From Allopusillimonas ginsengisoli (lineage in GTDB: Bacteria > Pseudomonadota > Gammaproteobacteria > Burkholderiales > Burkholderiaceae_B), in NCBI RefSeq assembly GCF_004153455.1, contig NZ_SDQE01000001.1, positions 186,001 to 250,000 of the forward strand: a stretch of 64,000 nucleotides of DNA, given 5' to 3'. The position numbers were made by a program, and so were the translations under genes. Positions within the stretch are counted from its first letter, which is position 1. Each line of letters starts with the position of its first letter. The notes under the pieces were generated by a model that had not been told where the DNA came from, made no database searches, and saw nothing but the letters and a program-made list of their open reading frames with translations. Positions 44,340 to 53,639 of the stretch are shown here, piece after piece.

Positions 44340-45740
44340 TCAGGCGCGAGGTGCGCTCAAGATGGAAACCAGTTCCTCCAGGTTGGAAAGCGTGTCCAGA
44401 CGCTTGCAGAGTTCGACCAAGAGCTCTATCTTTTGGGGCGGCAGGCAAGAACGGACCACATTGCGGAATTTGTATTCCACATCGTCCGCCGAGATCGGAT
44501 TTTCGGGGCTTCCGCGCCTGTTCAGGATGCGATGCGTGAATTCTCGACCATCGCGAGTCTTCACCGTTACCGTGGCGGCATGACGAAACGGAGGGCCCAT
44601 GGCCTCGATCTCCGCATCTTCATATGCCTTCGTGCGCTTTATCAGGTCGAGCAAGGCAGGGTCGGCCAAACGCTTTTCGTCGTACTGATCCACGAAGGCC
44701 TCGCCATCGTGCGCGATTACCGCCAGGCCGTAGTACAGATTCATCTGCGCGGCAGTAACGCCCTGTGCCTTATACTCCCACGCGCAGTGCACATAGGTCA
44801 TATGGCTGACACCTACCCTGATTAAAGCGATGTCATCCGCTTTCAGCGCCTGGGCCCGCATAATGTGCTTCAGCGCATCCAGTGCGGAATGTATGCTGGT
44901 GACGCTGGCGTGCGGCTTGTAGCCCACCTTGGCTGTTTCCCAAGTTGTACTCAAGCCATCTGTCAGGCGCGCAGCATTGGGTTTGTCTGAATAAGCGGTA
45001 AGATAACCGCCGTAACGCGCCTCCAGCACATCGGGAATGCCTGTGAAATCACGCTTGGCAAGCTCTGCAGAGTACACGCCGCTTTGCGCCGCGCGGCCGG
45101 CGTGAAAGCGCTTGACCATGGCGCCTTCCTGCGCCGCCATCAGGCCACCAGCCTGCGATCCGGCAATGCCCAAGGCGTGTTGCATACGGTCCGCATCAAG
45201 ACCCAGGGCCTTGCCGGCCGACGCCACCGCTACGAAGGTGCCGGAGGTCCCCTGCGGGTGAAAGCCCCGGTAGAATAGACTCATTGTGGCGGCATTACCT
45301 ACACGCGTCCCGACCTCGTAGCCTGCCACCAGCGAAGCAATCAGATCCTGGCCAGTCCAGTTGGCATCGTGCTCAGCGTAGGCCAGCGCCACCGGAACGG
45401 CGATCGAGCCGGCATGCACAATGGATTCCTTGTGAATATCATCCAGCTCGAACGCATGCCCGGCTGTGCTATTGACCAGCACTGCGTTGGCAATGGAGGT
45501 CTTCTTACCGCTGCCCCACAAACCCGCCATAGGCGCGGCCTGCTCGGCCTCGACCATGTCCTGCAAGCGCTGTGTCCACGGCAAGGTGGCTCCGTACAGG
45601 CAGCAGCCAATGCTGTCCAGCAGGCTTGTCTTCATACGCTCTACAACCTCCGCGGGAATATCTTCATAGCGAAGCTCAGCTGCGAAGCACGCTAGGTCCC
45701 GGGTGGCGTTTTCCAGAAGCGGTGATTGTGAGCTGGTCAT
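44340..45740 (-). CDS. MmgE/PrpD family protein
   Basis: A 466-residue paralog with the same architecture: AFELDDIHKESIVHAGSIAV in the helical domain, ALGIAGSQAGGLMAAQEGAM, then a C-terminal domain ending in the family stretch RRGSPENPISADDVEYKF. It differs enough from its neighbour at 42957 to have a distinct substrate or step. It is preceded by the second lactonase-like gene with a 45-base gap. Catalytic activity is unknown. Confidence 0.87.
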   Translation of the reverse strand: MTSSQSPLLENATRDLACFAAELRYEDIPAEVVERMKTSLLDSIGCCLYGATLPWTQRLQDMVEAEQAAPMAGLWGSGKKTSIANAVLVNSTAGHAFELDDIHKESIVHAGSIAVPVALAYAEHDANWTGQDLIASLVAGYEVGTRVGNAATMSLFYRGFHPQGTSGTFVAVASAGKALGLDADRMQHALGIAGSQAGGLMAAQEGAMVKRFHAGRAAQSGVYSAELAKRDFTGIPDVLEARYGGYLTAYSDKPNAARLTDGLSTTWETAKVGYKPHASVTSIHSALDALKHIMRAQALKADDIALIRVGVSHMTYVHCAWEYKAQGVTAAQMNLYYGLAVIAHDGEAFVDQYDEKRLADPALLDLIKRTKAYEDAEIEAMGPPFRHAATVTVKTRDGREFTHRILNRRGSPENPISADDVEYKFRNVVRSCLPPQKIELLVELCKRLDTLSNLEELVSILSAPRA

Positions 45741-45785
45741 GGGAGTGTCTCTGCAAACTTGAAATGTGCCGAAGGGGCACAGTGA

Positions 45786-46592
45786 TTAATAGTTGGGATC
45801 TTCATCCAGACGAACTGCAATCCCGTCGAGCTGGGCCGACGCCGCCGGATACCGTTGCATCACCAGCGGATCATGTCCCGGTATGATGTGCTTCGGGCTG
45901 TCGGCCAGCATCTGGAGCTTGCTGTATCCATCTATCAACTCGCCCACATGAAATACAGTGGTGAAGGCACGCTTTTTTTCGAAATGCTCGTAGTAATGGC
46001 TGCTGTCCGACGCCAGCACGACCCAGCCACGCTTTGTATGGACGCGTACGCACTGCAGGCCATGCGTATGGCCTCCGATGCGATGAATGCTCAAGCCCGG
46101 GGCCAGCTCGGCGCAGCCCTTGTGGAATTTCACCCGATCCTTGTAGATCAGCCGCACCATGCCTATCACCTCTTCGACTTCATAGCCATGATTGAACTGG
46201 CGATGACACATGTGGCGGCCCGTGGCATAGGACATTTCGTCATCCTGCAAATGGAAGCGTGCGAGCCCAAAGCTGTCGAATGTGCCAACGTGGTCGTAAT
46301 GCAGATGGGTAATGATGACATCCTCGACCGTGGTCACATCCACACCAAGCAGCTTGAGCCCCTCCGATGGATGACGCAGAAGCGTGCGGCCGCGCTTTCT
46401 GGCCACTTCGGCGCCAAACCCGGTGTCAACCACAATGTCCTTGTCCTTCCCACGCACGAGCCACACGTAGTAATCCATGGGCATGGGCGCATCATGCGGG
46501 TCACCACCTATGAAGTGGTTGGCGCGCCTGGCGTCTCGCATGGCGTAGCGAATGGCGTAGACCTCATAGTCAGGCAATGTCATAGCGTTCAT
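45786..46592 (-). CDS. Metallo-beta-lactamase-fold hydrolase, N-acyl homoserine lactonase-like
   Basis: A 268-residue paralog of the enzyme at 42134. The motif is ITHLHYDHVGTFDSF (HxHxDH), with IHRIGGHTHGLQ, LASDSSHYYEHF and IIPGHDPLVM all conserved between the two. By eye the two align over nearly the full length with the same GGDPHD and MPMDYYVW opening. The pair presumably handles two lactones or two stereoisomers. It lies 11 bases downstream of an MmgE/PrpD gene, repeating the order seen for the first copy. Confidence 0.84.
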   Translation of the reverse strand: MNAMTLPDYEVYAIRYAMRDARRANHFIGGDPHDAPMPMDYYVWLVRGKDKDIVVDTGFGAEVARKRGRTLLRHPSEGLKLLGVDVTTVEDVIITHLHYDHVGTFDSFGLARFHLQDDEMSYATGRHMCHRQFNHGYEVEEVIGMVRLIYKDRVKFHKGCAELAPGLSIHRIGGHTHGLQCVRVHTKRGWVVLASDSSHYYEHFEKKRAFTTVFHVGELIDGYSKLQMLADSPKHIIPGHDPLVMQRYPAASAQLDGIAVRLDEDPNY

Positions 46593-46603
46593 CTGTCTCT
46601 TTA

Positions 46604-47983
46604 TCAGGGGTAACTGGCTCGCAGTAGTTCATTCAGTTCGATTACATCGGGCAGCGACGCCAGGGACATCGCCTGATCCTTGATCTCAGCGGCGTTTGTG
46701 CCGTACAGACGGCCTGCGGTCAGGTCGAATTTGTGCTCTATATCGGCCTGCCTGAATGGTTGCTCAGGCTCACCCAAGGCTCGCTCAATGTAATGCTCCA
46801 TTTCCCGCCCATCGGTTGCGCGCACGCGGATTACGGCACCCCGCCGATCGGGATATCCTTCATCCAGGCCAGGGTTCGCACCCACCTGAATGCGAGACAT
46901 CAATGCACGCACTCTGGGATCGGCCAACACTGCGTCGGTGTAACGTTCTGGCATTGCATCGCCCATCAGCAACTTGACGGCTATGGAAAATGCGATGGAG
47001 AACTTCGCCTGATCCGCATTGACTGGCTCCGCCACCGCAGCAGCCAACGTCACTGTGTCTACCTGCACATCCATACACTCGATGTCAGCCGGAAGTACAC
47101 CATGCTTGCGCATTAAGGTTGCCGCGGCGTCAACCGGTGCGTGATTGCCGCGGCAACCACCGTGCATCTTCAGGTAGGTTTTTGCGATACTCCACTGTTG
47201 CCCTAGTTCGCCAGCAACAACATCTGCCTGGGCATGTTCAGAAAATGCCTTGAAGAAGCCGCGCTCAATAATCCCCAGCGAACCCACCGCGCCCTGGGCA
47301 GCGTAAAGGGCTGACAACAGCCCCCCTTCGCTGCTGCGGCCTACCTGCAAGGGCTGGCTTCCCGCATTTTTCAGCGCCTCCTTCAGCCCCGCGCCATGGC
47401 TGCATGCGATAGCAATAGCATGCGCGGCCTGCTCTGCGGTGAGGTGCAGAAGTACCGCTGCCGCGGCAGCCGTGGCAGGCGCGGCCAGGATCGCCGTACT
47501 TTGAAAGCCGCGCTGCACTGTGGATGGATAGATGGCGCGACCCAGGCGCAGGAATACCTCGTAGCCCACAGCAATGGCCCTGACCAGATCTGCTCCGCGC
47601 GCCTTGCGTACGTAAGCCAGGGCAAACGCCGCCGGGATCAATGCCGACGACGGATGGCCGCCGGTATAGCGGCAACCATCCTCGAAATATGTGGAATGAG
47701 ATACTGCGCTGTTGATGATGGCTGCATCGCGCAGGCTGCGGCGAACGCCAGCCCCCCATATGGAGACCGGGCCGTCGCCTGGGAGCAAGGCCAGCAAGCC
47801 TCGCTCTGTGGATTGCAGCACGCCGCTAGCGGCGGCCGCCAGTGTATCCAGCATCCGCAAAGACGCAGCCTGCTTTACCTCCATTGGCAAACACTCCGCC
47901 CGTACACCCACTGCAAAGCGGCCCAGGACGACTGCCAGAGATGGCTCACCGGTTTCGATGAGCGGCGTCTGGATCGCGCTCAT
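46604..47983 (-). CDS. MmgE/PrpD family protein
   Basis: A 459-residue member of the superfamily. SLRMLDTLAAAASGVLQST, SHSTYFEDGCRYTGGHPSSA and AIACSHGAGLKEALKNAGSQ show the helical domain, in which the usual ELDD is replaced by YFEDG, a clear departure from the neighbours. The start at 47983 lies two bases after the stop of the Bug gene, so both are tightly coupled. This is the second gene of the run. Activity is unknown. Confidence 0.85.
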   Translation of the reverse strand: MSAIQTPLIETGEPSLAVVLGRFAVGVRAECLPMEVKQAASLRMLDTLAAAASGVLQSTERGLLALLPGDGPVSIWGAGVRRSLRDAAIINSAVSHSTYFEDGCRYTGGHPSSALIPAAFALAYVRKARGADLVRAIAVGYEVFLRLGRAIYPSTVQRGFQSTAILAAPATAAAAAVLLHLTAEQAAHAIAIACSHGAGLKEALKNAGSQPLQVGRSSEGGLLSALYAAQGAVGSLGIIERGFFKAFSEHAQADVVAGELGQQWSIAKTYLKMHGGCRGNHAPVDAAATLMRKHGVLPADIECMDVQVDTVTLAAAVAEPVNADQAKFSIAFSIAVKLLMGDAMPERYTDAVLADPRVRALMSRIQVGANPGLDEGYPDRRGAVIRVRATDGREMEHYIERALGEPEQPFRQADIEHKFDLTAGRLYGTNAAEIKDQAMSLASLPDVIELNELLRASYP

Positions 47984-47985
47984 CG

Positions 47986-49002
47986 TCAATCCATTCTCAG
48001 GTTCAAGTCGTTGATGACATCGCGCCACTTGATCACATCAGCGCTTACCCTGGCGGATGCCGACTCAGGGCTGTCACCGACGACTTCGGCACCCTGATCC
48101 GCATAGAGCTTCTTGATATCCGGCGAATTCAAGGCTCTGACCACATCGGCATTAATCTTGTCTACGATGGCCTCGGAGGTGCCCGCCGGCGTGAACAAGC
48201 CATACCATGTATCTGCCTCGTAACCCTTGAATCCACTTTCTTCGAGCGTGGGCAGATCAGCCACCGAGGAAGGACGTTTTGCGCTGGTTGTGGCCAGGCC
48301 GCGCAATTGGCCCGACTTCATATGTGGCAGTGCTACTGGGGCGTTTACCATCATTGCCTGTACTCTACCTGCGATCAGATCTGTGACTGCGGGGCCAGCG
48401 CCCTTGTAAGGAACATGCGTCATCTTGACATCGGCCATCCGCTGCAAGATCTCCATTGCCAGATGCGGCGGCGCGCCGTTTCCAGACGAAGCGAAGTTCA
48501 ATTTACCGGGGTTGGCCCGCGCATAGTCTACGAGTTCCGCGACTGTTTTCACGGGAAAGGATGCAGGTACCGCGAGAATGTTTGGCGTGCTGACCAGCAT
48601 GGTGATCGCAGTGAAATCACGCACCGTGTCGTAACCGGCGGACTTGTACAGAGCCTGGTTGGCCGCCAGCGTAATGACGGGCGTGAAGAGCAGTGTGTAG
48701 CCATCTGGCGCGGACCGCGCCGTCGCCGCCGCGCCTATGTTGCCGCCCGCACCGCTGCGGTTCTCGACCACTACTGGCTGACCCCAGTACTCGCCCAGTC
48801 GCTGCGCCAGCGGGCGGGACAGAATGTCGGTACCGCCGCCAGGCGGAAATGGCACAATCAGCTTTACCGGGTGGTCGGGAAATGACGCTGCAGACTCGGC
48901 GGCCGCCACTGCCCCGGTGCCCAGGCAAAGCAAGGCAGTGGCAAGCAGGGCTTGGGCCTTACTCGAGAACCGGTTGGATATCTTGATTTGGGATATACGC
49001 AC
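47986..49002 (-). CDS. Bug-type (TctC) carboxylate-binding protein
   Basis: A 338-residue periplasmic binding protein, first gene of the twelve-gene run. The N-terminus reads VRISQIKISNRFSSKAQALL with a signal cleavage near AAES; the mature part has HPVKLIVPFPPGGGTDILSR and VVVENRSGAGGNIGAAATAR. I choose the GTG at 49002 because GGAGACAAAAGCT precedes it with good spacing. The LysR gene is divergent across 165 bases, so it is the likely regulator of the run. Confidence 0.87.
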   Translation of the reverse strand: MRISQIKISNRFSSKAQALLATALLCLGTGAVAAAESAASFPDHPVKLIVPFPPGGGTDILSRPLAQRLGEYWGQPVVVENRSGAGGNIGAAATARSAPDGYTLLFTPVITLAANQALYKSAGYDTVRDFTAITMLVSTPNILAVPASFPVKTVAELVDYARANPGKLNFASSGNGAPPHLAMEILQRMADVKMTHVPYKGAGPAVTDLIAGRVQAMMVNAPVALPHMKSGQLRGLATTSAKRPSSVADLPTLEESGFKGYEADTWYGLFTPAGTSEAIVDKINADVVRALNSPDIKKLYADQGAEVVGDSPESASARVSADVIKWRDVINDLNLRMD

Positions 49003-49167
49003 AGCTTTTGTCTCCAGATTCGCAACACAAATCACAGCGCCTCTTCTTGCAGGCATTGATTGATACTGATAGTCTAATTACGCTATAAAAGTGGATCAAT
49101 GAGCAAGAATTCAAAATACTGCTGAATTAATTTCACTAAAAACTCACAGCAAGACGGGAGATGAGGT

Positions 49168-50085
49168 GTGGAGAATCTCAATTCGCTGCGCGTATTTGTT
49201 CGCGTGGCAGAAACGCGTAGCTTTACTCAGGCGGCCAAGCGTCTGGGGCTCACCTCGTCAGCTGTCAGCAAGGCCATAACACGCCTTGAGCAGGAGCTGG
49301 GCGTACGACTGCTGCACCGGACAACACGATCGGTGGGCCTGACAAACGACGGCGCCAGCTTCTTCGAACATTGCTTGCAAATCCTCTCGCAGATAGAGGA
49401 TGCCGAGAATCTGCTTGGTACGGCGACCTCCAGCCTGCACGGCCGGCTCCATGTGCACCTGCCCGTGGGCTTCGGGCGGCGAGTCATCATGCCGATGCTG
49501 CCGCGTTTTTTGAAGCAGCATCCAAACCTCGTACTGGATGCCGAATTGAGCGACCGCACCGTAGATTTAGCCTATGAGGGCATAGATGCCGCCGTGCAGA
49601 TCGGGGAACCCGCTGACGCCAGGCTAATCGCCCGCAAGCTGTGCAATCTGCGTTTCATGGCCTGCGCATCACCACATTACTTGGCCACGCACGGCGAACC
49701 GCTCACGCCTGAAGAGCTGGATGGTCACCATTGCATGGCTTATGTGTTGATGCACACTGGCCGCTACCGTGAATGGCCTTTCAGCAAGAACGGTGTTCCC
49801 TGCCCCAAGACGGTATCTGGCCAGCTCAATGTCAATAACGCGGAATCATTACTGGAGGCGGCCTCGTCCGGGTTGGGAATTGCCATGATCAGCAACTTCA
49901 CTGCGGCCGATGCTATACGCAATGGGCGCCTGCGCCCCATCCTGACCGATTATGTTGGAGAAGGCCCGCCTGTATATGCAGTGTATCTGCCTAGCCGAAA
50001 TCTTTCACCGAAGGTACGGGCGTTCGTCAACTTTCTCGTACAAGAGATTTCCGGCAACCCCGACTGGGACAAAATCATACCGTAG
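49168..50085 (+). CDS. LysR-type transcriptional regulator
   Basis: A 305-residue LysR regulator: helix-turn-helix NSLRVFVRVAETRSFTQAAK and SSAVSKAITRLEQELGVRLL, then the effector domain. It begins at a GTG preceded by CGGGAG and is divergent from the Bug-PrpD run, the usual placement for its activator. Its 3' end overlaps the convergent MmgE/PrpD gene by 11 bases. The inducer is probably an intermediate of the pathway encoded beside it; this is inference. Confidence 0.88.
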   Translation: MENLNSLRVFVRVAETRSFTQAAKRLGLTSSAVSKAITRLEQELGVRLLHRTTRSVGLTNDGASFFEHCLQILSQIEDAENLLGTATSSLHGRLHVHLPVGFGRRVIMPMLPRFLKQHPNLVLDAELSDRTVDLAYEGIDAAVQIGEPADARLIARKLCNLRFMACASPHYLATHGEPLTPEELDGHHCMAYVLMHTGRYREWPFSKNGVPCPKTVSGQLNVNNAESLLEAASSGLGIAMISNFTAADAIRNGRLRPILTDYVGEGPPVYAVYLPSRNLSPKVRAFVNFLVQEISGNPDWDKIIP

Positions 50086-51508
50086 CGACTGCGTCACACA
50101 CTTTTGCTTGCGCAAGCAGATTGGCCAAAGGTTCTGCCGAACCGGAGCGAAACAGGCCACGCGCAGCATTTAGTATGCTGCCAGCCGATTCGCCTCCCAC
50201 GGCGGCGGACGCGAGAGACATAAACTTGCTGTCGATCTCGCTGGCGGACATCGGGTTCTCCGGCATCCCTCGCGAATAATCGACTTTCTTGCTCAGCGTC
50301 TTCCCATGCCTTGTGTGCAATGTGACCTTGCCCCCGTAAATTTCAGGATAAGCACGGTCAATCTCCGGATCAATCTCAATTTCAATACGTCGAGACAATG
50401 CCACAACCTGGGGCTCGACAATGCGCTGCGGCGTAAACTGTTCCAGATACGCCTGTCCATCGAACATTGCGACGGCAATGTTGTATCGCAGGCTCATCTG
50501 GGCATTCAACACTGAGTCCGCGCAATATTCAAATCCCGTCTGTGTATTGACCACGCTGGCGACACCAGCAATCACACGCTCGACGTCGGAGGGCCTCAGA
50601 TCATTCTCACGCATCAGATCCAGCACGGCATCGACACAGGCGTGGTTGCTGCCGCAGCATGCGTAGGGTTTGAAACAGGTTTCGTCGGCATGCCAGCGCT
50701 CGCCCAATTTTTCGACCAATAGTCCCGGACGAGGGGTATCAGACATGCCAAACATCAGCCCGCCGTCCTCCGCTTCCAGGATATAGTGCGGTCCGATAAA
50801 GCCACGTTGAGCCAGCAGTGCGGCCATCAGTCCAGCCTGTGCCGAACGGCCTGGGTGAATGCGCTTGCTCATGCCACCGTCTGCCGTGAAGGCCCAAGTG
50901 CCGGCGGATTGTGTGCCAGCCAGGCCCAATGCGCTGGCTGTCGTTTCAGCATCGAGCTTCAACATGGCGCAGGCTGCAGCCGCTGCAGCGAACGTGCCTG
51001 CCGTGCCTGTCAGGTGCCAGCCACGCATGCGCGCCCGGCTCGGATTGAACGCCTGACTGACACGGTTCATGGTCTCGTAGCCGGCCGCCATGGCCGCCAG
51101 CATCAGTTCGCCGTCAATACGCTCGCGCTCGGCTAGAGCCAGAACCACAGGCACGACCAGGGCGCCCGGATGAATTTTCGCGCGGCTGTGATCGTCAAAA
51201 TCAAAGCTATGGATGGCCGTGCCACCGGCCAGCACTGTATTCACAGCACTGACGCGAACGTCATTTCCCCAAAGGGCTGCCTCGGGCCGGCCCTGCTGTT
51301 CACATACGAATTCGGCCATAATACGGCCCCAAGGTGTCGTCAGCCCATATAGGCCACAGCCCAGCGCATCGACCAGGGCATCATCCAGAATCGTACGGGT
51401 CTTTCCCGAAATATCACCAGGTTTGATCCCAGCGATGAAAGCAGCCAGTTCCTGAGTCACGCCGCGATGTTCGCGCGCGAGCTTCTTCCATGCTTCCAGA
51501 TCGTCCAC
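50075..51508 (-). CDS. MmgE/PrpD family protein
   Basis: A 477-residue member, the fourth in the region, separated from the other three by the LysR gene. HSFDFDDHSRAKIHPGALVV, SALGLAGTQSAGTWAFTADG and FKPYACCGSNHACVDAVLDL are family segments, and the C-terminal RGMPENPMSASEIDSKF matches its neighbours. The GTG start at 51508 has AAGGAG at a good distance. It has its own upstream gap of 262 bases shared with the divergent permease gene, so it may be a separately controlled unit. Confidence 0.87.
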   Translation of the reverse strand: MDDLEAWKKLAREHRGVTQELAAFIAGIKPGDISGKTRTILDDALVDALGCGLYGLTTPWGRIMAEFVCEQQGRPEAALWGNDVRVSAVNTVLAGGTAIHSFDFDDHSRAKIHPGALVVPVVLALAERERIDGELMLAAMAAGYETMNRVSQAFNPSRARMRGWHLTGTAGTFAAAAAACAMLKLDAETTASALGLAGTQSAGTWAFTADGGMSKRIHPGRSAQAGLMAALLAQRGFIGPHYILEAEDGGLMFGMSDTPRPGLLVEKLGERWHADETCFKPYACCGSNHACVDAVLDLMRENDLRPSDVERVIAGVASVVNTQTGFEYCADSVLNAQMSLRYNIAVAMFDGQAYLEQFTPQRIVEPQVVALSRRIEIEIDPEIDRAYPEIYGGKVTLHTRHGKTLSKKVDYSRGMPENPMSASEIDSKFMSLASAAVGGESAGSILNAARGLFRSGSAEPLANLLAQAKVCDAVATV

Positions 51509-51770
51509 CGTTGCAGCTCCTTTTAGGCCGAATATATGAGTGACTGCCTGGGCTTACGCCCCATCACCTGATCATAATGGTGGTGCACGAACGCGTCTAT
51601 CAGCGCTGAATCAGTTCAGTTATGAAAACAAATCAGTAATTTATCGATCTTCCTGCTAGGCGAAAATAAAGACACGGTGTAAAAATCTAAGCGCTGTGGA
51701 AATGTCGTCAAGTGATATCCATCATTAACGAAATAACTATGGCACAGCCAACAGTTCATTCGAGAGCATC

Positions 51771-52517
51771 ATGTCATTTATCCCAACCGAGATCACGTCT
51801 TTCTTCGCCATAACTCTGATCGCTCTCAGCTTCGTCACTTCAGCGTTCACCGCGTCAATGGGATTGGGCGGGGGTGTCGCGATGTTGGCAGTGCTGGGCC
51901 TGGGCTTGCCGGTGACAAGCGTGCTGCCAGTGCACGGAGTCGTGCAGATGGGCTCCAACGCAGGGAGAGTGATGATTCAACGCAGCTACATAGTCGCTCC
52001 ACTGCTAGTCTGGTTCACATTGGGCAGTCTGGCTGGCATCGCGATAGGCGGTTCGCTAGTCGTCAACATCCCGGAAAAATGGGCCAAAGCCAGCTTAGCA
52101 CTGTTCATCCTATGGTCGGTCTACCGCAAAAAGCCCAAGACCGACATCCAGCAGCACGGAAAGATCTATTTCGTAGTGGGCGGCGCAGTATCAAGCTTCT
52201 TCACCATGCTGGTCGGCTCCACCGGCCCGTTGGTCGCCGCGCTACTAGCCAGTACAGGTCTGATCAGGCAACCGCTGGTAGCCACGCACGCAGTCTGTAT
52301 GGTGATTCAACATGGCCTGAAGATTCTCGTCTTCGGTATGCTGGGCTTTGCCTATGCGGAGTGGGCGCCGCTGCTGGCGGCGATGATCGCCAGCGGCTTG
52401 GCCGGAACCTGGGTCGGCACACGCACTCTGGATAATCTGCCCGAGAAAACGTTCAGGCTGGGCTTCAAGATTGTCATGACCATCGTCAGTCTGCACATGC
52501 TTTGGCAGATTTTATAA
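51771..52517 (+). CDS. TauE/SafE family membrane permease
   Basis: A 248-residue integral membrane protein with about seven or eight hydrophobic segments. ASMGLGGGVAMLAVLGLGLP near residue 30 is the first repeat motif of the TauE/SafE family, and STGPLVAALLASTGL near 145 resembles the second. Members export sulfite or sulfoacetate or move other small anions. It is divergent from the fourth MmgE/PrpD gene. With three Bug proteins lacking a TctAB permease nearby, this protein is a candidate partner, which is speculation. Confidence 0.82.
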   Translation: MSFIPTEITSFFAITLIALSFVTSAFTASMGLGGGVAMLAVLGLGLPVTSVLPVHGVVQMGSNAGRVMIQRSYIVAPLLVWFTLGSLAGIAIGGSLVVNIPEKWAKASLALFILWSVYRKKPKTDIQQHGKIYFVVGGAVSSFFTMLVGSTGPLVAALLASTGLIRQPLVATHAVCMVIQHGLKILVFGMLGFAYAEWAPLLAAMIASGLAGTWVGTRTLDNLPEKTFRLGFKIVMTIVSLHMLWQIL

Positions 52518-53251
52518 GCGTCACGCATTGCCGGACAGTAACCAGGCAGGAATTTGCGGCCTTGTTTCAGGAGCAATCCTCCGATGCAATATCGCTATCT
52601 TGATTCTCATCACGTTTAAGCTCAATCGGACGATGCTGACATTTGCACAGCACAATACCGTCGCTCGGTTCCATCGAATGTATGCCTACATATCATTTTA
52701 AAGACACAAAACTGAGATTGCTCGGTGGGATAAATTCTTCGGACAATCAGCACGAAATGCTATACGGTGTTAATCGTGTGCTTACGAAGATTCCGAGCCT
52801 GGTAGTAGGTTTTCGGCGTCCGCAGTCATACGTTTCCTGCGGAGTTGCCGCCGTTGCCGTGAATTCGTCGCCTTGCCGTGCTGAACCGCAGGCCGGGGCT
52901 GATGAACGGGACCGTGGAATATATGGAGGGGTCCCGCCTAGTGGGGAGGAAGCCGTTTATGCCGAGAAAGCCAGGGCAGCGGCAACGGATGGCGGTACAG
53001 TCGGCGTTTTGGGCGGCGAGCTCACGGCAATGGGAACGACGACCCAGTATGCCCTGATTGCGAATACTGGCCCGCGCAGCGGGCGCCACCATCGTCCAGT
53101 GGGCGATCTAACTGGAAGTTGTTTTTGATTGCTAGCGGCTGCTAATACGCAATACGCTAGCGTCACCGCACCTACACACCTCGACTAGCATCCTGAACGG
53201 ACCAATTGAACAACCAGCGCCATTCTCTATCCGACCTTCCAAACCGGCCAG
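52518..53251. other. Long stretch without recognisable genes
   Basis: More than 700 bases after the permease gene. Both strands have open frames of 80-160 codons with repetitive, glycine- or arginine-rich translations and no family match. Together with the fragments on its right, it looks like decayed DNA. Confidence 0.5.
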
Positions 53252-53539
53252 CTACTCGAGCAGTGCCTCGCGCTGTTGATCCATGGGGGCCTCTTCTCTC
53301 TTTTTTTTCATAGGCTTAAGAGGGGCGTGGTTAAGTAGCTGATGATGCCAGTTATACAACGTCTCGCGCGTCACACCGGCAGCGCTCCCCACCACCTTCG
53401 CTGAGCTCGTGCGTGTGCTCAGCGCCACGACTGCCTGCTGTTTCTTGGCGCTGGAACGACCAACGTTGGGAGAACTGCTGCCGACAATCGTCTTATCAAG
53501 TTCGGGATGCAATTCGCGACTACTCCCACAGTAAACCAC
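53252..53539 (-). CDS. Helix-turn-helix transposase subunit fragment (IS3-like OrfA)
   Basis: A 95-residue frame with a helix-turn-helix: KVVGSAAGVTRETLYNWHHQ, characteristic of the small first subunit of IS3-like elements, followed by a basic stretch. The start, probably GTG at 53539, has GGAGGT ahead. No transposase catalytic subunit follows, so the element is incomplete. The TGATCCACCGG near 53567 could be part of its terminal repeat. Confidence 0.5.
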   Translation of the reverse strand: MVYCGSSRELHPELDKTIVGSSSPNVGRSSAKKQQAVVALSTRTSSAKVVGSAAGVTRETLYNWHHQLLNHAPLKPMKKKREEAPMDQQREALLE

Positions 53540-53639
53540 GGTTTTGTCCGCACCTCCGGTGGATCAGTATTACACCAGCGCTAACAGCCATCAACGTGCT
53601 GATCGCCTGAGTAATCAGTGGTGTGTGTGCTCCTTCGTA

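Noticed and set aside
42134-46592. Quorum quenching by the two lactonase-like proteins
   Set aside because: The fold matches AHL lactonases, but there is no luxI/luxR gene in the window and the genes are embedded in a catabolic run, so ring opening in catabolism is likelier.
52643-53128. A 161-codon plus-strand frame after the permease gene
   Set aside because: No family match, no clear ribosome site, and composition unlike the real genes; it probably lies in decayed DNA.
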